Part shown: piece after piece, positions 16,460-24,574 of the stretch
How the letters are laid out: every line of letters begins with the position of its first letter
How positions within the stretch are numbered: position 1 is the first letter of the stretch
NCBI GenBank assembly: GCA_019359495.1
Contig: JAHHHF010000002.1
Location: forward strand, 1 to 50,058
Reading direction: 5' to 3'
Source of the DNA: Goleter apudmare HA4340-LM2
GTDB taxonomy: Bacteria; Cyanobacteriota; Cyanobacteriia; Cyanobacteriales; Nostocaceae
Length of the DNA: 50,058 nucleotides
Notes under the pieces: generated by a model
What the model was told of the DNA's origin: nothing
Databases searched by the model: none
The model's input: only the letters and a program-made list of their open reading frames with translations
Made by a program: the position numbers and the translations under genes

Positions 16460-17196
16460 TTAATCTCTCCTCTTGCTAAAAATTCCCAAACTTCAGCATC
16501 TACATCAATATTTGGTAACTTCCAATGTAACCATCCTAAACCTGCTGACTTACTTCCCCCCAATGCATGAATTTGTCGTAAACCTGCCCAAATTAATGCT
16601 TTCGCATAATCTGGTCGTTTAGGTGTTAAGCCAGATTGAATGTGAATTTCTCCTTGAAACCGAAGTTTTGCATTTGCGGGTGAGGTTTCGAGAAAATAAA
16701 GCTTTTGCTCCTCCGCAATGCGACGACGGCGATTTATTGTCACGCCAGATCGCAATATTTCAGGTAGATTTTCTGATTCTTCTGTACATACTAAATCGTC
16801 AAAAATTACTCGTGAAGGTAAAACTGGATCGCCAAAAATTTGACTGATTAAACAGTGATATGTCTGTTCATATCCGTTAATCTTGTATTCATCTCGATTA
16901 AATTTAGCAGGTGCATTATCTCTACGAATAACCATTCTTCCTGCATTAGGAGACTCAGAAATTTCCCATCTTAAACCACGCAGTAATTTTTCACATTCAT
17001 GACGTACACGGCCTTTTATCTGTGAACCCGGAATTAGTAAATTACGTTCTGAATTACGGACAATTGGTTTATCTGCTAAGGAACCAGAAGAACCTCCCGC
17101 ACCTACAGATAAAGCTGAATCAATTATGGCGGTAATTGTGAAAGTTTCAACTTGATTAGGTTTATTATTATCTAATAAAGCTTGAAGTTTTATCAT
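16456..17196 (-). CDS. type III-D RAMP (Csm3-like, Cas7 group)
   Basis: A compact 246-residue Cas7-type RAMP. Residues 20-62 hold TAIIDSALSVGAGGSSGS, an Asp-containing loop (LADKPIVRN) and the glycine motif LLIPGSQIKGRVRHECEKLL. Then follow CLISQIFGDPVLPSRVIFDDL, GVTINRRRRIAEEQKL and the closing loop HALGGSKSAGLGWLHWKL near residue 215. The Asp in the first loop is a candidate for target-RNA cleavage. It overlaps cas10 and csx10 by four bases each. Of the operon's Cas7-group proteins this is the shortest and closest to the standard Csm3 size. Confidence 0.87.
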   Translation of the reverse strand: MIKLQALLDNNKPNQVETFTITAIIDSALSVGAGGSSGSLADKPIVRNSERNLLIPGSQIKGRVRHECEKLLRGLRWEISESPNAGRMVIRRDNAPAKFNRDEYKINGYEQTYHCLISQIFGDPVLPSRVIFDDLVCTEESENLPEILRSGVTINRRRRIAEEQKLYFLETSPANAKLRFQGEIHIQSGLTPKRPDYAKALIWAGLRQIHALGGSKSAGLGWLHWKLPNIDVDAEVWEFLARGEIK

Positions 17197-19505
17197 CGCA
17201 CAGTCTCCTGATGTGATATTTGTGGAGATTCGGTATCTGAAAATCTAATTAAATCAAACAAATCTACCATTTCTCGCCAGATAGTTTCATAGGTTTCTTC
17301 TTTTAAGTCGTACATCCAAGGTGCAATATTACCTTTGTTGGTTTTAGCTGGACACCATTTATCTTCAAAGTCGGCTTTCAGTGCATCTTGTCCTTTTTTC
17401 AGTCGGTGACGAAAATAGTAATAATTTAAACTAGCAGTTCGCTTACCTCGCTCTAAAAAACTCCGAATTTGATAAAGTTGTGATTTAGGGAATTCAGCTT
17501 TTTGCAGTGCGCGAATAGATGCTAAAAATTTATCCAATTCAGGTATTGTATAAGGTGCAGAGTACAGCTTAAGCTTTGCACCTCGGTTATCAATAGTTAA
17601 TGCTTGTTTGCGAAATTCTTCGATATTTGATGAAATCATGGTGACTGATTTCATGGTAAAGAAATCTATCGTGCCACCATAATAGCCATTTTCTTTTAAG
17701 GTTTTAGCATATTTTTTTGCAGATTTCATCAGTTGGTTTGTCAAATCTTCTGCATAGTAAATTGGCGTATTATAAGCAGTAATCAATACACCACTAGACA
17801 TACTAAGCTTACATTGGTCTGGTTGTGATATTTTTTCAGAAAACCGATGATATATATTAGAGTCTAGCAGGTTATTTTCTAGCTTATATTTGCCTTTTAT
17901 TTTTACCCCTGATATTGCGACTTTCTCCAAAAGTATGTTTTCAAATTGCTCACCAATCATCTTAGCAATTTGTAAAGCTTGATCTGCTGGTACTATCAAT
18001 AAAATGTCATCACCGCCAATAGTGATAATTTCAAATGGATGAATTACATCTCCATCTTGAATTTTTGATTCTGCTTCACTGATACCTTTGATTTCACGAG
18101 GATGCAAATTGGATGCCAAAGCTTGATAAACTGCATATTGTGTAGCATTTTCCACATCTTGGCTAAATTCTTGATATTCTTTGGGGGTGCGAATATTTTG
18201 AATAAAACCACCCATGTTATTACCATCTGCATATATGTAAGCTACATAGCCATTACTTACTTTGCCTAATTGAGTTAAAGATTGGGGAATTTTAATTTCT
18301 TTGTTCTGGTTATTTTTATTGCCGTAATATTTCTGACACTGATCGGGATTATTTCGTAAAAAATCCTCAAATTTATCCAGCCAACTTTCAACTATTCCGG
18401 GTTCCCATTCTAGTCCAATATCTTGATACCATTTGGGTGTTTCCGAAATACCTGTCTTTGCTCTATCGCCTATTCTGCGTTTACGAATTAAGGTTTCAGA
18501 GAGATAAGGTTTGCCAGTTAGTTGATTTATATGAGCAATAGCAGAACGTTTCTCACCTTCATCTCTTCTTAGGTAAGGATGAGTTTCAAACATTGGCGGA
18601 TAGCAACGAGTCGGACGATTTTCAGTTTTATTACCACTACGGCGCTGATTAAAACGAATTGCTAATTTTGTGGTTAACTCATTAAAACTCTTATGCTTTT
18701 CAAATGATTCTTCAATTTTTGATAAATCATCAATCTTTCCGAAATACGCTTCAACAATGCTATTTTGATACTCTTTTTGATATTTTTCTAGCCAAAATGT
18801 TTCTTCAATATTATTTTTAAGCAAACCTAAGCGAGTTTCTAGAATTCTAAAGGTTTCTCCAACTGCACAAGAATTAGCAGTTAGGGTTTCTTTGGTATAA
18901 CGTTTTTCTATAGCATTAGCTAAATCATCTACAAAAGCCGCAGGAGCAAAAGCAAGGATGTTACCACCGGTTGAGTAAATAATGAGTTCAGGAATTAAAG
19001 CATCTGATAAATTAGGTTTGTTATCAAAATTGATATTCAGCCATCTTTTTATTTCTCTGCATTGGATATTATAGTTGTAAATTGGTGACTCTGGAATTAC
19101 ATTAAAAAAAGCAGGTAAATCAACCAAGTTAATTCTATCTAAAAGTCCAGAAGCGCCGCGAATATCTGGGAGTTTTGATTCTTCAAATACATATTGCTTA
19201 ATCTTAGTTGCACTACCATAAACTAAACCAATTTGAGAATTCCATAGTAGAGGATATTTCTCTGGTAATTGCTTTAATTTCTCTAGAGTATCTGGAAATT
19301 CTAAATTTTGTAATTCCTGTACCTGCTTCACTAAAGCCTGAACTTCTTCAGGTACTTCTTTCCCTGTAGTCAAAGCCTCGCGCATTTGCCGCAACACTTC
19401 CAGGCTATACTGAGGTTCGCGTTCATCACCCCAAGCTAAACACCAAGCGATCGCTACGCCAATGCTAGACGCAAACGCACTTATAATAGAATTTGTATTT
19501 TGCAT
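17193..19505 (-). CDS. cas10: Cas10, large subunit of the type III-D complex (cyclase-competent, no HD seen)
   Basis: The 770-residue protein has two palm-type domains. The first palm carries a YIYADGNNMGGFIQNI block (around residues 425-440). The second carries FEIITIGGDDILLIVP, with the GGDD cyclase motif at residues 497-500. The cyclase should make cyclic oligoadenylate when target RNA is bound. I find no His-Asp pair in the N-terminal region, where other Cas10 proteins have an HD nuclease, so DNA cutting is unlikely from this subunit. Residues 290-310 hold a Cys/Arg-rich stretch. The gene is coupled by a four-base overlap to the next RAMP and starts seven bases from the P-loop ATPase stop. 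Confidence 0.92.
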   Translation of the reverse strand: MQNTNSIISAFASSIGVAIAWCLAWGDEREPQYSLEVLRQMREALTTGKEVPEEVQALVKQVQELQNLEFPDTLEKLKQLPEKYPLLWNSQIGLVYGSATKIKQYVFEESKLPDIRGASGLLDRINLVDLPAFFNVIPESPIYNYNIQCREIKRWLNINFDNKPNLSDALIPELIIYSTGGNILAFAPAAFVDDLANAIEKRYTKETLTANSCAVGETFRILETRLGLLKNNIEETFWLEKYQKEYQNSIVEAYFGKIDDLSKIEESFEKHKSFNELTTKLAIRFNQRRSGNKTENRPTRCYPPMFETHPYLRRDEGEKRSAIAHINQLTGKPYLSETLIRKRRIGDRAKTGISETPKWYQDIGLEWEPGIVESWLDKFEDFLRNNPDQCQKYYGNKNNQNKEIKIPQSLTQLGKVSNGYVAYIYADGNNMGGFIQNIRTPKEYQEFSQDVENATQYAVYQALASNLHPREIKGISEAESKIQDGDVIHPFEIITIGGDDILLIVPADQALQIAKMIGEQFENILLEKVAISGVKIKGKYKLENNLLDSNIYHRFSEKISQPDQCKLSMSSGVLITAYNTPIYYAEDLTNQLMKSAKKYAKTLKENGYYGGTIDFFTMKSVTMISSNIEEFRKQALTIDNRGAKLKLYSAPYTIPELDKFLASIRALQKAEFPKSQLYQIRSFLERGKRTASLNYYYFRHRLKKGQDALKADFEDKWCPAKTNKGNIAPWMYDLKEETYETIWREMVDLFDLIRFSDTESPQISHQETVR

Positions 19506-19511
19506 CTGTAA

Positions 19512-20114
19512 TTACTCCCACAATTCACTACACAACCCCACCAACAACCGGGCTAAAGCTTGCACCATCGGACGCCCTGATACATCTTCTCCACGCTGTA
19601 AACGATGAATGCTACCCGTAAGTATGGGTGACTCGGACTCTATGCAATCGCACTCTCCGTAATAATCACTGTGTATAATCGCGATTATGCACAACTTAAT
19701 ATTTCTACAAAAATCTCGCCACTCAGGGACTTTATTCCTATCTCCACTCAGTATCAAAGCATGAGTTGCATGTGGCATTATTAACTTATTTTCATCAGTG
19801 GTTTTTCCACCTACATCAATAATCGTGAGTGGCAAATGTATATTTTGTACATCCCTAGCCTTTTCTTGTGCAAACTGCCAGGTAAACTTACGTTTGTAGG
19901 CTGCTTTTAACTCTCTTGCTAGTTCCGGATTATTTCGTACTGCTTCGGAATACCAAGCGCCCTCTCCATCGGGACAAGCTGTCAGTACATAGGGATAAGG
20001 TGCTTTACCTACTCGGTGCATTGGCAAGATTGCCTGTTTTAAACCTTCTCGCAAGCAAGATTTACCAGACTGGGGAGGGCCACAGAGAACAACTTTTATG
20101 GGTTGATTTAACAC
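19512..20114 (-). CDS. P-loop ATPase associated with Csx3
   Basis: The 200-residue protein has a Walker A motif near the N-terminus (VVLCGPPQSGKSCLREGL) and a Walker B-like LTIIDVGGKT near residue 100, in a kinase/GTPase-like P-loop fold. Other visible blocks are YPYVLTACPDGEGAWYSEA and HALILSGDRNKVPEWRDF. In many cyanobacteria such a domain is fused to the C-terminus of the Csx3 ring nuclease; here it is a separate gene 19 bases after csx3 and in a different frame. Its role is unknown; regulation of Csx3 or handling of nucleotides are possibilities. Confidence 0.72.
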   Translation of the reverse strand: MLNQPIKVVLCGPPQSGKSCLREGLKQAILPMHRVGKAPYPYVLTACPDGEGAWYSEAVRNNPELARELKAAYKRKFTWQFAQEKARDVQNIHLPLTIIDVGGKTTDENKLIMPHATHALILSGDRNKVPEWRDFCRNIKLCIIAIIHSDYYGECDCIESESPILTGSIHRLQRGEDVSGRPMVQALARLLVGLCSELWE

Positions 20115-20133
20115 TGAGTATCATTTTCTGCAA

Positions 20134-20439
20134 CTAATCAATTAAGTCTCCCAGTTTACACGTTGGATTATGTGTGATGGAAATCACATATTTACCTAAC
20201 TTAGGATCAAAAAAAGCGATCGCACCGTAAATATGAGCAAGTTTATGTGCCAAAACAAACGCTACTGGGATAGAAATCGGCCCATTAATCTTTAAGAGTT
20301 GCCCTCCTGCTAGTTCTCCTGACTCGGCTAGTTCCTCTAGTCGTGCGGCTGCATCCTTCACAATCTGGTCATTTTGGGCAGGTTCGCCAAAATTCACCCG
20401 CAAAATCCCATCTTTAAAATCAATCTTGTAGGTAGTCAT
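20134..20439 (-). CDS. csx3: Csx3 (Crn3) cyclic oligoadenylate ring nuclease
   Basis: The 101-residue protein keeps the Csx3 core: PISIPVAFVLAHKLAHIYG followed by AIAFFDPKLGKYVISITH. These match the HK-x-AH and YDP-x-LG motifs of the archaeal Csx3 that cut cyclic tetra-adenylate. It would switch off signalling from Cas10 and protect the cell from the CARF-RelE effector. I start at the ATG 20439, which gives the usual length and follows AGAGGGAAG; a TTG at 20499 would add 20 residues. It is the first gene of the operon, so the off-switch is made ahead of the effector. Confidence 0.85.
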   Translation of the reverse strand: MTTYKIDFKDGILRVNFGEPAQNDQIVKDAAARLEELAESGELAGGQLLKINGPISIPVAFVLAHKLAHIYGAIAFFDPKLGKYVISITHNPTCKLGDLID

Positions 20440-20519
20440 CACTTCCCTCTGTTCATCAATGGCTACATCATACACGGTACTGGAAGCAGCCTGTTCCAAA
20501 GTAGCTTATTCTAATTCGT

Positions 20520-20690
20520 AATACCCAATGACGCCACTTGCTACAAGTCGGGAAACCCGCCCACGGCGCTGTCTCCCCAAAGCAGTGGCTCCCCCATGCC
20601 CCCTTGGGCTGAATTTCGGCTCTGCTCAACTTCCGCGAAGTCGTTCGCCGAGCGTCTCGTAGAGAAGCCATGCCCAATTCTCAATTCCCA
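20520..20690. repeat. dispersed Nostoc-type repeat in the csx3/WYL intergenic region
   Basis: This stretch is GC-rich and unlike its flanks. It has the wording of dispersed repeats common in Nostocales spacers (ACTTCCGCGAAG, GAGCGTCTCGTAGAGAAG and similar). It lies between the divergent csx3 operon and the WYL regulator gene, where the shared promoters must lie. A related segment is found at 24385-24480. Confidence 0.6.
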
Positions 20691-22043
20691 ATGTCTGAAC
20701 CAATTTTTTCTGATGCACCCCAAATCGAACTACTGCAATGGTTAGCGCGCGGTTCTCTCAAGCAAAACTTATTGCGTGGTGTCCGGTTGTGGGTATGGTT
20801 GCGTTCTTTATATGGTGAGTTTCCAGACCGTTTGGCGCTGGATGATGCTTTTACTTTAGTAGATTGGCGTAACGCTTTTTTTAGTTCGACGCATCCTAAA
20901 GGAGAGGCAATTCCAACTTTACACGATTCTAAGTGTAATTGTGCCAAAACTACTGCTGCATGGTTATTTGAACGCAAAACTGGTCTGGTGAAATCAGAAT
21001 GGAAGCGATCGCTCTTAGCCCATACTACAATACCCCAATTAGATGAATTACTACAGCAGCGCTTGTTTGGTATCACGCGGCGTTCCCTACAAGCAGACTT
21101 GCAAATTTTACAGGAGTTAGGTTGGCTGGAATATCGAGAACAGAAATATCACCGCGTCAGCAACTTCCCATCTCGTCCCATCACCATCCCAGAACCACCA
21201 TCTACCAACTTCAGCAGCTATGCATTAAATTTCCTCAATCAAGAAGACTTGGCAGATATTGCCCAAAATCATGCCCAACAAATCTGCGGTGTGCAAAGGT
21301 TCTTCTTCCACCTTGATTATGTGATTCCTCCCACTAGCATCGACTTAGTTGATGACTGGCTACATGAATTAAAGACACTCTGGGGCAAAATTCCCGTACC
21401 ACCCATCAAGTTAACTTACGACAGTGCCAGGTTAGGCAAGTCTGTGGAATGTTTTGTCTACCCAGTATGCATCTATTATGTGCAGCGCGCAGTTTATCTG
21501 TGTGGTTTCGGGCAAAGTCCAGACCGTCTAACCGATTGGTACAATTATCGTCTTGATCGCATTCAAGAAATTATCCCTAGCAAGTGGACAGATGCAGCGC
21601 TTCCCCCGATTCTGCAACAACGCTATCAACAAGCAACCTTACCTACTCCCGAAGAAATCACCACCCAAATGTCCAAAGCTTGGGGTTTTGATTTTTATTT
21701 ACCATCCCGCCTGATGTTGCTGCGCTTTAACCGCGAATACCACAATCGCTATATTCACAATACCGTCCGGCACGAAACATTTAAAGCGATCGCCTATCCA
21801 CAAGCCCAACGTCTCATCACAGAACACACACCACCACCGCAACAACGAACCCTATTACAAATTCTCCAAGACCGTTCGCCCCAAGATGCCTACTACCGTT
21901 TGCAATATCGACACGGCGATCATAATATCATCATGCGTTTACGGGCATGGCGATCGCAAGTAGAAATCCTCCTCCCTTGGGACTTACGCCAAAGCATCGC
22001 TGCTGATGTCGCCACAGAATTTCTCCTTTATCATAATTTATAG
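20691..22043 (+). CDS. WYL-domain regulator, TIGR03985-type CRISPR-associated protein
   Basis: The protein (450 aa) fits the TIGR03985 family, found in cyanobacteria beside CRISPR-Cas loci. The N-terminal 160 residues hold a winged-HTH-like region ending in SLQADLQILQELGWLEYRE. The central part has strands typical of WYL domains (SVECFVYPVCIYYVQRAVYLCGF in parts, then YNYRLDRIQEI), and a C-terminal WYL extension follows (RLQYRHGDHNIIMRLRAW). WYL proteins sense nucleotides or other ligands and regulate CRISPR operons. The gene is divergent from the type III-D operon. I prefer the ATG at 20691, as the upstream ATG at 20671 lies in repeat sequence. Confidence 0.8.
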   Translation: MSEPIFSDAPQIELLQWLARGSLKQNLLRGVRLWVWLRSLYGEFPDRLALDDAFTLVDWRNAFFSSTHPKGEAIPTLHDSKCNCAKTTAAWLFERKTGLVKSEWKRSLLAHTTIPQLDELLQQRLFGITRRSLQADLQILQELGWLEYREQKYHRVSNFPSRPITIPEPPSTNFSSYALNFLNQEDLADIAQNHAQQICGVQRFFFHLDYVIPPTSIDLVDDWLHELKTLWGKIPVPPIKLTYDSARLGKSVECFVYPVCIYYVQRAVYLCGFGQSPDRLTDWYNYRLDRIQEIIPSKWTDAALPPILQQRYQQATLPTPEEITTQMSKAWGFDFYLPSRLMLLRFNREYHNRYIHNTVRHETFKAIAYPQAQRLITEHTPPPQQRTLLQILQDRSPQDAYYRLQYRHGDHNIIMRLRAWRSQVEILLPWDLRQSIAADVATEFLLYHNL

Positions 22044-22100
22044 GCCATAGCAATATCTCTGTCCTATCCTCTAGCCCTTTCAAGGTGACTCGTGAAATTT

Positions 22101-22140
22101 CTTTTTTTCTCTCTGCTGACTCTGCTTCTCTGCGGTTAAA
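22101..22140. repeat. dispersed CTCTGCG-type repeat
   Basis: A copy of the CTCTG-rich element (CTCTGCTGACTCTGCTTCTC, then TGCGGTTAAA) that recurs between the hgl genes (39005, 40890, 42441 and 45981). It lies downstream of the WYL gene. Confidence 0.6.
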
Positions 22141-22226
22141 AAGTAATTACAGTTGTACTCCTGTCGGAGAAGCAAGCTACGCCCTAATCTCTCATCAATC
22201 TGTCGCAAATCCTATTTAAATTGGTA

Positions 22227-22904
22227 TTAATGCTCATCGTTTAAGATGGTGTAGAGTCTGAACTCTAGAAGCAAAGGGCAAGGGTATAATTGCCATTGTA
22301 AAGTTGAGATATTCAGATCTTTGATCAATCCAGTACGTATATCTAATAACCAGCCATGAACCATAGGTGCTTTTTGCTGACTGAGTACCTGACGCATGAT
22401 AGAAGTTTGGTAAAGATTTTTCACCTGCGCCACAACATTGATTTCAGCTAAACGATCCAGACGTTCTTGTCTTGTGGGTAAAGCATCAATTTCATCTCGT
22501 TTCTGTAAATAGAGTTCCCGAATAGGATTTACCCAGTTATCAATAATGCCAATAGTTCTGCCTTCTAAAGCCGCTTTAATACCTCCGCAATCATAGTGAC
22601 CACAAACGATAATGTGCTGCACTTGAAGGTGTAAAATTGCGTATTCTAAAACAGCTAAAAAATTAATATCAGTTAGAGAAATTTGATTAGCAATATTACG
22701 ATGTACAAATAATTCTCCAGGTTCCGTGCGGGTAAAGTTTGTTAAGGGTAGACGGCTATCAGAACAACCTATATATAGAAAAGGTGGCGATTGTCCACTT
22801 GATAATTTTTCAAAGTAAGTTGGATCTAAAGCCAGTTTTTCTGCAACCCAAGCCTGATTATTTCTGAGGAGTTCATCAATGCTGTTATATTCCATCAAAT
22901 TCAC
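22227..22904 (-). CDS. beta-class carbonic anhydrase
   Basis: This zinc enzyme interconverts carbon dioxide and bicarbonate. The protein has the beta-class motifs: YIGCSDSRLPL with the first zinc Cys and the catalytic Asp-Arg pair, GELFVHRNIANQ, and IIVCGHYDCGGI with the zinc His and Cys. Length (about 225 aa) is normal. I choose the GTG at 22904 because AGGAGA lies seven bases upstream; an ATG three codons later (22895) and a GTG at 22988 are alternatives. No carboxysome genes are near, and the enzyme lacks a signal peptide, so it is probably cytoplasmic. Confidence 0.87.
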   Translation of the reverse strand: MNLMEYNSIDELLRNNQAWVAEKLALDPTYFEKLSSGQSPPFLYIGCSDSRLPLTNFTRTEPGELFVHRNIANQISLTDINFLAVLEYAILHLQVQHIIVCGHYDCGGIKAALEGRTIGIIDNWVNPIRELYLQKRDEIDALPTRQERLDRLAEINVVAQVKNLYQTSIMRQVLSQQKAPMVHGWLLDIRTGLIKDLNISTLQWQLYPCPLLLEFRLYTILNDEH

Positions 22905-23079
22905 TCTCGTCTCTCCTAAATATTCTAGTTGCTTTACAGTTGATCGAGAGGGAATATTAACGGGAGCATCAACTTTTGGAAGAAACACCGGGCGATTTCT
23001 AGTCTGAGGGCGATCCTAAAATATTTCTAAAGAGAAAAATTTTATTTGTCATGGATATTAGTAGCTTTTCCTAATGTCT

Positions 23080-23112
23080 AAAAACTCCACCTCATTGCGG
23101 ATGGAGTTTTTC
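23080..23112. terminator. intrinsic terminator after hglT
   Basis: A 9-bp stem (AAAACTCCA/TGGAGTTTT, arms 23081-23089 and 23102-23110) has T runs on both sides. On the minus strand it follows the hglT stop by about 15 bases. Confidence 0.72.
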
Positions 23113-23124
23113 ATTTACAGCGAC

Positions 23125-24360
23125 CTACCTAGCAATTAGCTTATAAAGTCTGTCTTCAAACTTTTGCATACAAGCCGACCAATCAAATTCTAAGATGGAT
23201 GGGCGAGCCTGCTGAGACAATTCTGCTTTCAGGTCGGGGTCTTTGAGAATCGCAATTACCTTGTGAGCTAAATCTGCTGGGTTGTCGGCTTCGGCGAGGA
23301 AGCCATTCACACCGGGGACGACTTGCTCAGTAGTCGAGGGAGCAAAAGCTGCAACTACAGGAGTTCCAGAAGCTAATGCTTCGTTGGTGGTGGTACAGAA
23401 ATTTTCAGTTGTGGAAGGGTTAACGAAGATGTCGGCCCTAGCAAACCAACCCAAAAGTTCTAAACCGTGAGACTCTCCCCAAATAGTGACGCCAGATTTA
23501 AATTTTTCGGCGCGCTGACGGATTTGTTCATCTTGCGGGCCACTACCAATAATCACTAGATGCACATCAGGAATTTTGGCAGCGATGAGGGGATATGCAT
23601 CTAAAAGTTGAGCGACATTTTTTTCCGCAGTAATACGTCCGACAAACAACAGGGTTGGTCTGTGGTCTTGGGGAATTGGGTTGTAACAGATGTTGCGGGG
23701 ATGGAATTTTTCGCAATCAATTCCTTGATAGGGGAGGTATTCACTGCGTTGTGCTTTGAGTTTTTGGTATTTAGCTAGCTGCTCTCGTGAAGCAAATAAA
23801 TTCAGACTATAATTCTCGCTGAACTGTTTAATGACAAATGGCAAAATGGGGCGCACTAAGTTAAAGAAGACGTTACCTAAATAATATTTGATATAGGCAA
23901 CAATATCAGTATGAAAGATTGAGACGATGGGTGTACCTGTACGTTTAGAGTATTCCACACCTACGGGGCGACCATAACCTTGTAAGTAAAGTGAGTAGAA
24001 TCCTCGCAATTGTGGTGCTTCTTCTACCACAATCATATCAGGTTGAAATTTCTCTAATAATTTAGTGTCACTCCAATGGCGATAATTTAATGGTTGAGGA
24101 AGAGATTTATAAAAGATCAGTGGCTTTGTTGGGAATGCATAGGAGGAAAAATTAGGGAAAGGCTGTAGTTCCTCTAGCCCTGGCATAGGGCGATTACCAA
24201 CTTGTTTGGGGTACTGGTCGTTGATTTCTGGGTGAATGAGAAAGACTTCATGCCCTTGTTCTAACAACCAACGCACCCGTTGGTGTACTGCTACAGAAAC
24301 TCCTGTTAAGAAAGGAGCATACAAACTGGTGAAGAGCGCAATGCGGAGAGGTTTTTTCAT
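23125..24360 (-). CDS. hglT: heterocyst glycolipid glycosyltransferase HglT (GT4 family)
   Basis: This 411-residue GT-B glycosyltransferase of family GT4 opens with RIALFTSLYAPFLTGVSVAV. It has LLFVGRITAEKNVAQLLDAYP near residue 240 and the donor-binding segment FVNPSTTENFCTTTNEALASGTPVVA (in parts) near residue 320, with the family's E-x7-E. In Nostoc PCC 7120 the gene in the same position (all5341) is HglT, which adds glucose to the long-chain alcohol of the heterocyst laminated layer. Position at the end of the hgl/hgd island supports the name. No signal peptide is seen; it likely acts at the cytoplasmic face of the membrane. Confidence 0.87.
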   Translation of the reverse strand: MKKPLRIALFTSLYAPFLTGVSVAVHQRVRWLLEQGHEVFLIHPEINDQYPKQVGNRPMPGLEELQPFPNFSSYAFPTKPLIFYKSLPQPLNYRHWSDTKLLEKFQPDMIVVEEAPQLRGFYSLYLQGYGRPVGVEYSKRTGTPIVSIFHTDIVAYIKYYLGNVFFNLVRPILPFVIKQFSENYSLNLFASREQLAKYQKLKAQRSEYLPYQGIDCEKFHPRNICYNPIPQDHRPTLLFVGRITAEKNVAQLLDAYPLIAAKIPDVHLVIIGSGPQDEQIRQRAEKFKSGVTIWGESHGLELLGWFARADIFVNPSTTENFCTTTNEALASGTPVVAAFAPSTTEQVVPGVNGFLAEADNPADLAHKVIAILKDPDLKAELSQQARPSILEFDWSACMQKFEDRLYKLIAR

Positions 24361-24384
24361 AAATATTAATGAGAATTGGGAGAT

Positions 24385-24540
24385 GGGGAGATGGACTTCT
24401 CTGCGAGATGCTACGCGTAGCTTGCTTCCCCGGAGGGATGCGGCTTCGCGGCAATCGAGCGGAGTCGAGATTCAGTGTCCGAGAGATGGAAATAACTAAA
24501 TGACCTTGACCAATAACAAATGACAAATGACAAATAACGA
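24385..24540. repeat. dispersed repeat and short tandem repeats
   Basis: A GC-rich segment (CTACGCGTAGCTTGC, CCGGAGGGATGCGGCTTCGC) of the dispersed type seen at 20520-20690 is followed by several copies of an AATGACA-like heptamer (about 24503-24540). Both are typical Nostoc spacer repeats and not coding. Confidence 0.6.
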
Positions 24541-24574
24541 CCCTAACTAGTTAGCTTTATTTGCCCCGACCTAA

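Noticed and set aside
8090-20439. Adaptation genes cas1, cas2, cas6 in the CRISPR locus
   Set aside because: None of the proteins in this stretch shows the motifs of these families; the locus seems to rely on genes elsewhere.
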